Positions 17,159 to 26,053 are shown, counted from the stretch's first letter. The stretch is 64,000 nt of DNA from Picosynechococcus sp. PCC 7002 (GCF_963860125.1 NZ_CAWLFA010000001.1:1550001-1614000); one strand, 5' to 3'. Numbers and translations: made by a program. The notes: generated by a model not told the origin, from the letters alone.

Positions 17159-17632
17159 TTATTCTTCATTTTCTACTAGGATACGCTCTGGCTCTCCTTT
17201 TACATGCACCCGAAAAACAATAGCTCGCCCACCTTCTGGGCCTCCTTGGGGAGCGTGCTGGGCATAGGGCGGGATCACATAGGTATCGCCTGCTACAAGA
17301 ATTTGGTTGGGTTTTCCGGTTTCGATATGAATCACAGAGCCTTCGAGCAGATAGATAAATTCTTCACCGGGATGGTAATGGAGGGGCAAGCTTCTCCCCG
17401 GCGGAATAATCACGTCTGAGATAATCACTTCGAGGTTTTCTGCCATGCTCACCGGCGCCCGTAACATTGTATTTGGCCCCGGTGGTAAATCTATACCAGT
17501 GCTTTGTTGGGCAATCTCAGATGGATGGGAGAAATGTTCAGGGGGATGGGCTTTGACTAGAGCTTGCTGGGTGAGCACACTGGCGATCGCCAAGGCAAAA
17601 CCGGCACAAACTTTTCCACGAATTGTCGCCAT
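17159..17632 (-). CDS. Exported cupin-domain protein
   Basis: A 157-residue protein with a signal peptide (MATIRGKVCAGFALAIASVL, cleavage near VKAHP) and a single cupin barrel. Motif 1 is in LPLHYHPGEEFIYLLEGSV (metal ligands H-x-H and E) and motif 2 in GDTYVIPPYAQH. All four usual metal ligands (two His, Glu, His) are present, so it probably binds a metal. Cupins range from dioxygenases to simple sugar or metal binders; this one is small and exported, and no substrate is implied. It lies 34 bases upstream of the zinc-hydrolase-like gene on the same strand and may be the first gene of that unit (cupin, hydrolase-like, SDR). Confidence 0.88.
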   Translation of the reverse strand: MATIRGKVCAGFALAIASVLTQQALVKAHPPEHFSHPSEIAQQSTGIDLPPGPNTMLRAPVSMAENLEVIISDVIIPPGRSLPLHYHPGEEFIYLLEGSVIHIETGKPNQILVAGDTYVIPPYAQHAPQGGPEGGRAIVFRVHVKGEPERILVENEE

Positions 17633-17937
17633 CGAATTTTTCTCCCAAGCATTAGGACTATGGCCAAAGGATAGAAGAAAAAACTTTTCCCAGTAGCAAA
17701 CTGAAACAACAATTTAAAGTTGAGTTGCAAAGCGCCCAGAAACAGACGCCCCATTAGTTCTTTTCCTGTCGGTTATGATCGAAACAGACCCACACCAGAT
17801 ATCATCAAGCAGTTCTTTTCACTTGACGGCTCCCTTGAAGCCACTCGTCGCTGGGTCATACTGCATCGGGATTAATACGCCGCAACTAATCCCCAGTATT
17901 GACTGTTTTACAACTGAATAAAAAGAGGTAGCCTCTG
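17633..17937. other. 305-base divergent intergenic region
   Basis: It lies between the cupin gene (left) and a small exported protein gene (right). Apart from the hairpin at its right end, described separately, no convincing promoter pair or repeat was seen. Confidence 0.4.
17924..17936 (+). promoter_or_regulatory. Small hairpin covering the ribosome binding site
   Basis: AGAGG (17924-17928), loop TAG, CCTCT (17932-17936). The AGAGG is the only good ribosome site before the ATG at 17938 and it is the left arm of the stem. Translation may therefore depend on opening this hairpin. Confidence 0.45.
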
Positions 17938-18282
17938 ATGAAAACACTCACTTTCTTAATGATTCCGGCAATGGCCTTGTCCTTAATGCCACAGTCCGTT
18001 TTAGCCTGGAACGCTTATCATCTCTATAACAAAGATGGGAGAGATATCTGGGCCATTGAATGCGCAGATGGCACACTCCACAGCTATGCAGGCAGCTCCA
18101 GTGGCCTCGGCACCGTGGGGCCAGCCCTTTGTGAGGATCATGGCGGCATTGCCAATCCTGGTGGTGACCCACAACCAGTCCCCGCAACAGTTCACGAAGT
18201 AGATTCTTCCTTGGGTGATCCAAAACCAGAACCGACTACCCCCAATTCTCGACCCCAAACCTTTGAGAATTGGAATTTCTAG
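17938..18282 (+). CDS. Small exported protein (114 aa)
   Basis: A signal peptide (MKTLTFLMIPAMALSLMPQS, cleavage near VLA) precedes a short ordered stretch (WNAYHLYNKDGRDIWAIECA) with two cysteines (ECADG and LCEDHGG) likely joined by a disulfide. From about residue 72 it is Pro/Asp/Ser/Thr-rich and probably unstructured. The ATG is preceded by a ribosome site that can fold into a hairpin, and the gene is followed by a long inverted repeat, so it is probably transcribed alone. No family is recognised. Confidence 0.7.
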   Translation: MKTLTFLMIPAMALSLMPQSVLAWNAYHLYNKDGRDIWAIECADGTLHSYAGSSSGLGTVGPALCEDHGGIANPGGDPQPVPATVHEVDSSLGDPKPEPTTPNSRPQTFENWNF

Positions 18283-18608
18283 ACGTGAATTGTATCGGTC
18301 TGAAATAAGCGGCTTAGACCCGATACAATCCCCTCTCATTTGAAGTAAAAAATTATATTTTATACTTTTATCTTGATTAAAGTAATCAACAAAACTTATT
18401 CCTGAAGATTGTTTATCTCTTTTTGAATAATCAATAAGCTGTGTTGAAAAGATAAAAATGATTTTGGCTACAAAAAACTTACTCCAATTTGCAACAATTG
18501 GTAATATATGTGGTCTAAACGATAAAGAAGTGGTAAAAAGCGTAAGGAAATCCATAATTATGTATCCACAGCTCTTTATGGTTGCTGGTGGTCTGCTCTA
18601 GATCAAAA
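18283..18608. other. 326-base AT-rich intergenic region
   Basis: It begins with the inverted repeat at 18289-18329. The rest is clearly AT-richer than the sequence to the left and marks the start of a stretch without HIP1 sites that runs to about 23.0 kb. No clear promoter was picked out for the large gene that follows. Confidence 0.4.
18289..18329. terminator. Long inverted repeat, terminator-like
   Basis: ATTGTATCGGTC pairs with GACCCGATACAAT (one bulged C), with a smaller inner stem TAAG/CTTA. It begins 7 bases after the stop of the small exported protein. The stem is long but no T-run follows, so it is either a T-poor terminator or an RNA 3'-end stabiliser. Confidence 0.5.
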
Positions 18609-21512
18609 ATGACAATTAAACAGTCAGTTGTGCCACTTTTAGTCACTTTTTACTTGGGATATTTAGGAACAAATCAAACCTTAAGTATCGCCGCAAATTT
18701 CCCCTTAGAGACAGACAGGCTATCTTATGAGAATGGACAGAGTGACCAAGACAACCTTCAAAAAAAACTATCTAGTTATGAAGCAATAAAAGTTATTGCA
18801 CAATCCCCTTTAAACTCGGAATTATTTAATGATAGTCAAATCAGTCCAGAACAAATAGATCTCGAAGAGGGGATTCTACCAGAGTTTCCGATTCGCCAAG
18901 ACTTAGAAGATCAAAATACAGAAGAATTAGAACAAGATTTTAAAGAAGCAGCAAGTGAATCTGAAAATCTTGATAGGAGAAAAGAATTAATCAGACGGTT
19001 TATGTTACGTTCTCTCGCGATTAGCTCACAGAGATATCCATTTCTCATCGATCCAACTGATAATATAACTTTTGAACCTCTGCAATTTAATCCTTTTGAG
19101 CTAGAAAGTTATGGTCAATTTGATCTTCAAATTGACAACAGTGATTTTGTAATTGATAAAATCACTTATGGTCTCTTTCCTAAGGAAAATCAGTTCTATT
19201 GGGTTCTCCCCAATAATAGAATTGTATTTGAAACCCAAGGTTGGGTTGGTGGTCTTCAGTATCAGGGACAAACCACAGATATCCGAGAAATACGTGACGC
19301 TCGTCAGGAAGTTTCATTTTGGGGATTACAGGCTGTTTGGAATATTCCGAGAATACGAGCTGATGGATCTAGCACGACGGATATTCTATCTATTGAAGAA
19401 CTACGTCAGGCAGATATCATAACATTTGCTGGACAAGTCACTTCCAATGATGGTTTTCCCGGTCAAGTGATTATTAATAGCGGTATTGATCTTAATGATC
19501 CAAGCATTACTGATATTAGTGAGCTTTTAAATTCTCCACCAGGCTTAGGAGAAACATCAACCAATTCTACCCAGGGAGGTAAAAATCTTTTCGAAGGATT
19601 AGAAGATGACCGGACACCAGTTATTTTGCAGGCATTTCCCACTAGCGACTTAAGTAAGTTATTGGATAACAATGTTGATCTCCGTGAGGGAGAGTTTATT
19701 CCTAGGGAAAATTTAACGAATACGGGAATTGTTTTTGGAGATCTGACCAAAGGCGACAGAATTGAAATTGATCTTGATTTTACTTCAGTGCCAGGTGTTA
19801 AGTTTGCTCGTCCCTTTGATGACTTCAAAAACCTTGATCTTTTAAATGTTTTAGTCAACCCAGAGCTAACCGGAAAAGAATATGAACGACGTTATCTAAA
19901 TTCACTACTCTGGAACGGGATTCGTCGTAGTCCCAGAATTGATAATGCTAGAGTCACTACAGAAACAACCAGTTGGTATCAAGGATATCTAAGCCGTCCT
20001 CACAAGCGCGCAGCCATTACGTACCATGCTGAGGAGCCTTCTGCTACTTTTACAGAAATTTTTGCTAACCCTGGCCTTGGTTTCACAGTAGGCAGTTGGG
20101 GAGATAAATTTGATGGGATTCAGTTTCTTAATATTACAACTGGTTTGCTTTTAGGCGGAATTTTTGAAGCAGTTGATGAGGATGGTGTTCAAGATTCATT
20201 AAATACAGCAAAAGAACTCTTCGAACAGGGTAAGCTCACTTCTGGTTTAAATACGAAAGCAACATCTCAAGAATTAAGAGAGCTTGGTTTACGTCTGGAT
20301 AAAAGTCTTTTATATGCTGATTTTAATACTAATATCGCACAAACATCGGGAAGATTAACTTCTGATAGTTATATCACACCTAAAACATCAGAGTTATGGC
20401 AGCTTCGTACCGGATTGTTCCCGCGTCGTGTTCAAATAATCGAAGAACAACAACTAAGCTCAACTGCAGGACAACCTTTCTTTTCCACAGTTGATATTTC
20501 ACAATTTGGGCAACTGACTTTTGTCAGTATTCCTTCTTCAGAAGATCGTCTATTTGAAACACCCGAAGAAACAGAAAATGTCGTTTTTTCACCTAACTTT
20601 TCTCCGGGATCGCCACGTACAACATTTGGCACAGAAGTTCTTTTGACAACACCTAGTGGACAACGTTTTGTACAGCGCTTTTCAACGGATTCCACTCAAT
20701 TTAGTAGTTTGCCTAATTCGATTAAAAGCTCTGACATTGCGTTTGATCGGATTAATATTGCCCAAATTGATCAAGTTCAATCTCTTACTTCAATTTATGA
20801 AGGTATCGCTTATGTTCCAGCTATTGAGTTAGCGTACGCAGGTTCTTCTGATCTTTGGTATTACAATCTTAATGCAGGCATCTGGGCTACGTTTAATAGT
20901 CAAGTGGCTCCTGGTGTCACAGAAAAAGTTATTGATAATAACGAGCCAGCAATTGGTGCTTATTTAAAGGGTTTTGCAAACGCGATTCAAGAAATTCCTA
21001 TTTTGAATGAAAATTCAATGGCCATGGGAGTTAGAACCTATGGCCCGACATTTCGTTTCAATACAGATACCCAAAGCCGGTTTAATTTGACCTTGGGTTA
21101 CGAATATGGTGAACGCCGTCCTGGAATGGGTTGGACTCTGCGACCAACCTTATTTTATTCTCAAGGTACTAGTACTAATGAAGATGAAAACCTACGTAAC
21201 TGGGTCGGACTGCTTGATGGACAAATTGGCCTACAGTCAGGTTTGAGTATTATTAACCGCTTAGAGTTTGGGGAACAGTTATTCACAAGTTTAACGGCAC
21301 GCCAGCGGCTTAATCCCAATATTTCAGTTGGTATTTATACACAAAACTTTGATAATGAGATTTCTGGTTTAGGTCAGCGGACAGAAGGCAGTTCAATAGG
21401 ATTAATCTTGCGCTATGACTCGATAAAAAGCCGCACATCTTTTTATGAAGGGCGAATTGGGACGAGTGATACTGGCTTTGATTTTGAATTTCGTAGCCGC
21501 TTTAGTTTTTAA
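18609..21512 (+). CDS. Large exported, probably outer-membrane, protein (967 aa)
   Basis: The start is taken as ATG 18609, giving MTIKQSVVPLLVTFYLGYLG, a usable signal peptide; the frame is open 27 bases further up only from a TTG. Residues ~30-120 are acidic and helical (DLEDQNTEELEQDFKEAASE). From ~150 the chain is beta-rich. The last 250 residues alternate polar and aromatic residues in short strands and the protein ends SRFSF; a C-terminal Phe after such strands is the usual signal for the outer-membrane assembly machinery. A long C-terminal barrel with a large periplasmic or surface part is therefore likely. No POTRA, SLH or plug domain is recognised. Codon use is AT-rich, unlike the neighbours. 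Confidence 0.75.
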   Translation: MTIKQSVVPLLVTFYLGYLGTNQTLSIAANFPLETDRLSYENGQSDQDNLQKKLSSYEAIKVIAQSPLNSELFNDSQISPEQIDLEEGILPEFPIRQDLEDQNTEELEQDFKEAASESENLDRRKELIRRFMLRSLAISSQRYPFLIDPTDNITFEPLQFNPFELESYGQFDLQIDNSDFVIDKITYGLFPKENQFYWVLPNNRIVFETQGWVGGLQYQGQTTDIREIRDARQEVSFWGLQAVWNIPRIRADGSSTTDILSIEELRQADIITFAGQVTSNDGFPGQVIINSGIDLNDPSITDISELLNSPPGLGETSTNSTQGGKNLFEGLEDDRTPVILQAFPTSDLSKLLDNNVDLREGEFIPRENLTNTGIVFGDLTKGDRIEIDLDFTSVPGVKFARPFDDFKNLDLLNVLVNPELTGKEYERRYLNSLLWNGIRRSPRIDNARVTTETTSWYQGYLSRPHKRAAITYHAEEPSATFTEIFANPGLGFTVGSWGDKFDGIQFLNITTGLLLGGIFEAVDEDGVQDSLNTAKELFEQGKLTSGLNTKATSQELRELGLRLDKSLLYADFNTNIAQTSGRLTSDSYITPKTSELWQLRTGLFPRRVQIIEEQQLSSTAGQPFFSTVDISQFGQLTFVSIPSSEDRLFETPEETENVVFSPNFSPGSPRTTFGTEVLLTTPSGQRFVQRFSTDSTQFSSLPNSIKSSDIAFDRINIAQIDQVQSLTSIYEGIAYVPAIELAYAGSSDLWYYNLNAGIWATFNSQVAPGVTEKVIDNNEPAIGAYLKGFANAIQEIPILNENSMAMGVRTYGPTFRFNTDTQSRFNLTLGYEYGERRPGMGWTLRPTLFYSQGTSTNEDENLRNWVGLLDGQIGLQSGLSIINRLEFGEQLFTSLTARQRLNPNISVGIYTQNFDNEISGLGQRTEGSSIGLILRYDSIKSRTSFYEGRIGTSDTGFDFEFRSRFSF

Positions 21513-21526
21513 CCAAAGAAGAAAAG

Positions 21527-21556
21527 AGGAGAGATGATTTAGTCGTTATCTCTCCT
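21527..21556. terminator. Hairpin between convergent genes, probable bidirectional terminator
   Basis: AGGAGAGAT and ATCTCTCCT form a perfect 9-bp stem with a 12-base loop. On the minus strand the stem is followed by a T-rich run, on the plus strand by only TTT. It lies between the large outer-membrane gene and the convergent gene at 21616. Confidence 0.65.
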
Positions 21557-21615
21557 TTGCAAATCAGGAATTAAGAATGAATAAAATTCTTTGAAAAGCT
21601 CGAATGACAGTGATT

Positions 21616-22593
21616 TTAAGGCACAGGTAGAAGACCTAGTGTAGAAGGATTAATGGTTGCTACACCGCCAGGGCCGAGGAGGGCATCGAGATCGGTATCA
21701 ATAGTAGATAGACTATTAAGATATCCGCTTTCAGCCAAGGCTTGAAAAATCGCATTTTTGGTGTCGGTAGTAAGATTGGGATTATCGTAGACAGTCGCAA
21801 TAACCTGTTCTAAAGAACCACCACCTAGGAGAACTTCACTAATAGAATACTGAAGGATAGCATCAACTAGAGGACCGAGATCGGTGTTATCTAAACCATT
21901 GGCAAGCACAACCGAAGAATTGCGTACATCTTGAGCTATGAATTCAAGATAACCAAGGGCGTCAGACAGAATAACAGTGGGGTCAAAGGAACCCGTTAGC
22001 TCAACATTAGCTGCGACAAAGCCTTCGTCGGTAACAGTCAGAGGAGCAACTGCTTCTACCTCAAAACAGACGGGATTTTCAGTGGGGGTTAGGGAAACTA
22101 AATCGCCAGCACAAATGGTATTACCGCTAGCTAGTGTCCAGTCAATGTTATCTAAATTCACACCACCATTAGCATCACTGTTGAGCTGTGCAATGATGTT
22201 TTGAATCGCACCAGCACCACCGACGAGAGTTAAGTTGTTTTGAGTAAGAAAGGAAGCTAAGCTCCCGATACCGTTAACTCCGTTACCGCCATTAACACCA
22301 GGTACATTGGGAGTTGTCCCGAGACCATCGTTGAGAAGAGAACCATATAAGGTGTTGCCAACAGTGAATAGTTGGCCAACATCGAGGGGACGATAGCCAA
22401 TGCCAATTTCGGCAGAGTTGAAACGACTGCCGGGACTGTCTACTTCAACCGCATAGGCAGAAATCGCTTCGCCAGCAGAGGTAAAAGTGACAGAACCGGA
22501 AACAGTATCCGCAGTAGCAGGATTAATCGCCATCAGAGAAACAGCAGTCATGGTGGCTGTTCCACTTAAAAGCTTTACAGAAAGGTTTTTCAT
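21616..22593 (-). CDS. Exported Gly/Asn/Leu-rich protein (325 aa)
   Basis: A signal peptide (MKNLSVKLLSGTATMTAVSL, cleavage near ATA) precedes a protein low in charge and rich in Gly, Asn, Thr, Val and Leu. Residues ~28-70 look like beta strands; a Gly/Asn-rich turn region follows (VNGGNGVNGIGS, ~100-112); after ~235 short helices appear (EVLLGGGSLEQVIATVYD; TDTKNAIFQALAESGYLNS). Two cysteines (TICAGD and VCFEVE) may pair. It is convergent with the large outer-membrane gene and shares its AT-rich composition, so both may have come together. No family is recognised; a surface or envelope role is likely but unproven. Confidence 0.7.
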   Translation of the reverse strand: MKNLSVKLLSGTATMTAVSLMAINPATADTVSGSVTFTSAGEAISAYAVEVDSPGSRFNSAEIGIGYRPLDVGQLFTVGNTLYGSLLNDGLGTTPNVPGVNGGNGVNGIGSLASFLTQNNLTLVGGAGAIQNIIAQLNSDANGGVNLDNIDWTLASGNTICAGDLVSLTPTENPVCFEVEAVAPLTVTDEGFVAANVELTGSFDPTVILSDALGYLEFIAQDVRNSSVVLANGLDNTDLGPLVDAILQYSISEVLLGGGSLEQVIATVYDNPNLTTDTKNAIFQALAESGYLNSLSTIDTDLDALLGPGGVATINPSTLGLLPVP

Positions 22594-22915
22594 TGGAATA
22601 ATCTTTTATCCATGATAATTAGGCAAACTCAAACTTATAGACGAACAAACAGAAATCCTGAGCTCTTAGAGCTAGATAATTGACTAAAAGTTAGAGTTTT
22701 CAGAATATTAACAAACTTTTTAGAAATACGAATAAAGAAAAATGTGAAGTTTCATTGAAATACTCGATACTCATATTCATTTTCTAAAAAGTCATAGGTT
22801 AGTGGCTTTAGCTGATTTTATTAGCCAAGAAATAAATTTTGTATTCATGTATGCTTTTATTGTTGTGTACTGTTACAGTGCTATTCTAAGTTTGTAGTGT
22901 TTTGATTATCTCGGC
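22594..22915. other. 322-base AT-rich intergenic region
   Basis: It lies upstream of the minus-strand gene at 21616 and downstream of the minus-strand gene at 22916. Very AT-rich, no open frame of note, no clear terminator or promoter element. Confidence 0.4.
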
Positions 22916-23446
22916 CTATTGGCATTTTGCATTAAAATCGCGGAGCCAAAGCTTGGTGGCTTGACCCACGGAACCTCGGGAAGCATCACGGGGAGGGTTA
23001 GCTGGTTGGCTAGGATCAGGATTGGCAAGGCTAGAAACGACATTGGCGATCGCCCAACCATTTTTCGTAGGGGTTAGAAACAACCAATAGTAGTTTTCAA
23101 AGCTGATTTTTTGACTGTTGTTGTATTGGGTTTCTAAGGTGGTGAAAAAAATCTGCTCTGTGGTGTCAGGAACCGTCGGCGTATATTGACGATTTTTGAG
23201 GGGCAGAGGAGTTAAATTTCCTGGACTGGCGATGACAATATAACTAAAACTATCTTCAGTGCGGTCTAAATTACGCGCCCGTTGGATGACCCGATTGCCG
23301 TAGCTGGGTAGATCTTCCAGGAGTTGGGGCACAATTTCTGTTAAGGGGGCGTTGCACTGGGGTTGGGCGATCGCCTTCGTGGAGCAGATCCCGAAACTGC
23401 CGCAAATTAATGTGGAATAAATGGCGAGGGAGCGATTGAACATCAT
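22916..23446 (-). CDS. Exported protein of unknown function (176 aa)
   Basis: A signal peptide (MFNRSLAIYSTLICGSFGIC, cleavage near AIA) precedes a mature part with cysteines near each end (PQCNAPL and NAKCQ, possibly paired). The ordered region contains LPSYGNRVIQRARNLD, EQIFFTTLETQY and YYWLFLTPTKNGWAIANV, which looks like an alpha+beta domain. Base use and a HIP1 site inside (near 23047) place it back in the host-like composition after the AT-rich stretch. No family is recognised; similar small exported proteins are common in cyanobacterial genomes. Confidence 0.75.
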   Translation of the reverse strand: MMFNRSLAIYSTLICGSFGICSTKAIAQPQCNAPLTEIVPQLLEDLPSYGNRVIQRARNLDRTEDSFSYIVIASPGNLTPLPLKNRQYTPTVPDTTEQIFFTTLETQYNNSQKISFENYYWLFLTPTKNGWAIANVVSSLANPDPSQPANPPRDASRGSVGQATKLWLRDFNAKCQ

Positions 23447-23494
23447 ATTTTTAGTAGTGCAAAGGCATTAACTCGGCAGTGAACCCAGGCAGAG

Positions 23495-23520
23495 CAGGGA
23501 GAAATATTTCATCTTCCCTG
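23495..23520. repeat. Hairpin at the 3' end of the phosphohexomutase gene
   Basis: CAGGGA and TCCCTG pair, with an inner GAAAT/ATTTC stem. It lies just past the stop of the minus-strand phosphohexomutase gene. No T-run follows in that direction, so terminator function is uncertain. Confidence 0.4.
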
Positions 23521-23530
23521 TCTGTTTAGT

Positions 23531-24997
23531 CTAACCTTCGGCTTGGTCGGCAGCCTCAGCCCAGGTTTGCGCCCAGGCGAGGATTTCTTGTACGGCTTTA
23601 GGATTGACCGCTTCACTATATAACCGCAGTACAGGCTCGGTACCACTGAAGCGAATCAGCAACCAACTTTGATCAGCAAGGCGGAATTTATAGCCATCTT
23701 TGGGGTCGCTGTGAATTACGTCATGGTTGGAGATCGCCTTGGGGGGATTTGTCGCGAGGATTTTTAATAGGCGATCGCGGCTGGAGAAATCCCGCAAATG
23801 TAAATCAATGCGGTCGTAGGCGCCATAAAAATTAGCTTTGCTTTGAAGACTCTGGTAAATCTCGCCGAGGTCTTGATCAAAAATGGCGATCGCCTCTAGG
23901 AGATACAATGCCGCCAGCAGCGCATCCCGTTCGGGAATGTGGTGGCCGTAGCCAATGCCGCCGGATTCTTCGCCACCAAGAAGCACCTGGGTCTGTTGCA
24001 TTCGTTCGGCAATGTATTTGTAGCCGATGGGTGTTTCAAAGACTGGCAAACCGTAGTATTCGCTCAAACGGGGGATTAAATCAGAGCCGCTGACAGTTTT
24101 TACCACTTCCCCTTGATATTGGCGATTTTGGGACAAATGGGCCAGCAAAATCGGGATTAGCTTTTGGGAACTGAGAAACTCACCATCCCCAGCCACAGCA
24201 GCAATGCGATCGCCATCACCATCAAAGACAAATCCCACCTGAATTGCCTCTAAATCTTGATTATGGGCGGCGCGAATGGTGCGTTGCAGTTGAGACAAAT
24301 GTTTTTCTAAAGGCTCTGGTGGGCGGCCGCCGAACAAAGGATCTGGTTCACAATGGATTTCTTGGATCGCCGCATTGAGCAGTTGGGTCAAACCGCCCGC
24401 CGCTGCGCCATACATTACATCGGCAAAGACCTGGAGACGACCAGCGGCGATCGCCTGGCGAATTTTTTCTAAATCAACCAGTTGCTGTAATCCGGCGCAA
24501 TAGTCCTGCCAGGGATCAAAATAATCTAAACGGCCCGTCGTTGAATGTTGAGGATCAATCCCGGCTTCCAGTCGCGCTTCAATCTGAGCCGTAATTTCTT
24601 CGGAAACCGAGCCGCCGAAAGCCCCTTTCACTTTTAATCCTAAATAACCCGCTGGATTATGGCTGGCCGTTAAGGCGATCGCCCCCAGAGCCTTGTGGTG
24701 GTGGGCGGCATAGCTCAGGGCTGGGGTTGGCGCAAAACTATTGGCTAGAAGTACGTGAAATCCTTCCCCCTGGATCGCTTCGGCGGCAGCAAGGGCAAAT
24801 TCATCTGCGAGAAACCGCCGGTCGTAGCCGACGATTATCGTGTTATCAATGGCTTGGTTTGCGAAATTTTCTTTTAAAACATGGGCTGTGGCGATCGCCA
24901 CCCGTTGCACCCGTTCAAAGGTAAAATCCGCCGCAATAATGCCACGCCAACCGTCTGTGCCGAACCGAATCGGCTGTTGATTCCCAAACGCCAACAC
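23531..24997 (-). CDS. Phosphoglucomutase/phosphomannomutase family protein
   Basis: A 488-residue soluble alpha-D-phosphohexomutase that moves phosphate between C6 and C1 of a hexose, feeding nucleotide-sugar synthesis. All four site motifs are present: the phosphoserine loop TASHNP, the magnesium loop DGDGDR, the sugar loop GGEESGG and the phosphate loop RFSGTEP. FGTDGWRG at the start is typical of bacterial members. Whether it prefers glucose, mannose or glucosamine phosphates cannot be read; the GEESGG loop suits glucose/mannose enzymes. The start is a GTG at 24997 with GAGG upstream. It could supply precursors for the exopolysaccharide locus 8 kb away, but there is no operon link. Confidence 0.93.
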   Translation of the reverse strand: MLAFGNQQPIRFGTDGWRGIIAADFTFERVQRVAIATAHVLKENFANQAIDNTIIVGYDRRFLADEFALAAAEAIQGEGFHVLLANSFAPTPALSYAAHHHKALGAIALTASHNPAGYLGLKVKGAFGGSVSEEITAQIEARLEAGIDPQHSTTGRLDYFDPWQDYCAGLQQLVDLEKIRQAIAAGRLQVFADVMYGAAAGGLTQLLNAAIQEIHCEPDPLFGGRPPEPLEKHLSQLQRTIRAAHNQDLEAIQVGFVFDGDGDRIAAVAGDGEFLSSQKLIPILLAHLSQNRQYQGEVVKTVSGSDLIPRLSEYYGLPVFETPIGYKYIAERMQQTQVLLGGEESGGIGYGHHIPERDALLAALYLLEAIAIFDQDLGEIYQSLQSKANFYGAYDRIDLHLRDFSSRDRLLKILATNPPKAISNHDVIHSDPKDGYKFRLADQSWLLIRFSGTEPVLRLYSEAVNPKAVQEILAWAQTWAEAADQAEG

Positions 24998-25036
24998 AAT
25001 CTCTGCCTCAAAAACTTAAAAACGTCCTTTAGCAGT

Positions 25037-26023
25037 TTAATTGCTGGGGAAGTCTTGACCAACATAAACAGTGCGCGTTTGGCCTGCTCGCTCTAGGATG
25101 ACTTGGTTGCTTTGGGCACCAATCAACTTCCAACTGCCACTGCCCAACTCTTCACCGAGACGGAACCGTTGGGTGGTGCCATTGATTTTGAATAAAGCTT
25201 CGGAGCGATCGCCCGCTTCTAAAACCCCCACGAGGCTATACATCGTCTTTGGCGCTGCGGGGGGCGCAGGTACATCGTTGACGGTTGGGGTCACCGCACG
25301 GGGTGCAGGGGGTGGCACGATCGCCAAGGGAGCTGAATTTTGCTTTGGTGGCGGTGGGGGGGCGATCGCCACGGGAGGTTCAACACTTGGCGGTGGTGGT
25401 AAGAGAGCCAGACCTTGGGATAAGTTTGCGCTGCCATTGGTGCCCGCATTCGGTGGATAGACCGGAATATAAATGCGTTCAATGACCTGTGGCCCGGAAT
25501 TCGCCTCTGATGCTGGTGCTTCTGTATCCGCTTGGCGGTCAATATTGTCGAGCGCTCGCTGAATATAGTTCGCAAATTCTGTTCCCGGCTCTGGGTTTTC
25601 TGGGGGGACTGTCTCCGTCGCCGGAGGGGTAGAACGACTGAGGAATTGCGGCATTTTTAACTGATCATTCGCCGCTAACCACAGAATACCGCCCACCAAA
25701 GAAGCACAGGAGCAGATAAATAGAAGTCGCTCTGTGTAATAGCCCCAGCCCCGTTTGACCACCAGTTCTGCGTCGATCTCCTCTGGTGGAAAAGGGGGTT
25801 CCTCTGGCGGAGGCCCCATGAGATCTCCCTGGGTGACTAAGACTGATTGCATCGGTCTGACTTCCGGTTCTGGCGATCGCCTAAAAGATTGGGGCGGCTG
25901 GCGATCGCCTAAGAGCTGATCGATATCCGCAAACACATCATCCATGAGACGGTTAGCCTCTGCTTCAGCAGACCAAGAATCAGATTCTAGGGAATCCAAG
26001 GAAGTTGTGCGCAGTTCGTTCAT
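25037..26023 (-). CDS. Single-pass protein with Pro-rich linker and a PulC/PilP-like domain
   Basis: A 328-residue protein. Residues 1-90 are cytoplasmic, acidic and Pro-rich; one membrane helix lies near 100-120 (RLLFICSCASLVGGILWLAA); a long Pro/Ala linker (~125-255, with runs such as AIAPPPPPKQNSAPLAIVPP) leads to a compact C-terminal domain (YSLVGVLEAGDRSEALF to TVYVGQDF). The domain's pattern (repeat-like GV.E.GD...LFKI...R..GE.LG..W.L) matches the homology region of GspC/PulC and PilP, which dock inner-membrane pilus or secretion parts to the outer-membrane secretin. This is an inference from pattern; no other pilus gene is nearby. Confidence 0.7.
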   Translation of the reverse strand: MNELRTTSLDSLESDSWSAEAEANRLMDDVFADIDQLLGDRQPPQSFRRSPEPEVRPMQSVLVTQGDLMGPPPEEPPFPPEEIDAELVVKRGWGYYTERLLFICSCASLVGGILWLAANDQLKMPQFLSRSTPPATETVPPENPEPGTEFANYIQRALDNIDRQADTEAPASEANSGPQVIERIYIPVYPPNAGTNGSANLSQGLALLPPPPSVEPPVAIAPPPPPKQNSAPLAIVPPPAPRAVTPTVNDVPAPPAAPKTMYSLVGVLEAGDRSEALFKINGTTQRFRLGEELGSGSWKLIGAQSNQVILERAGQTRTVYVGQDFPSN

Positions 26024-26053
26024 ATCACCAAGAGGGGGGCAGAAAAATTGCTT

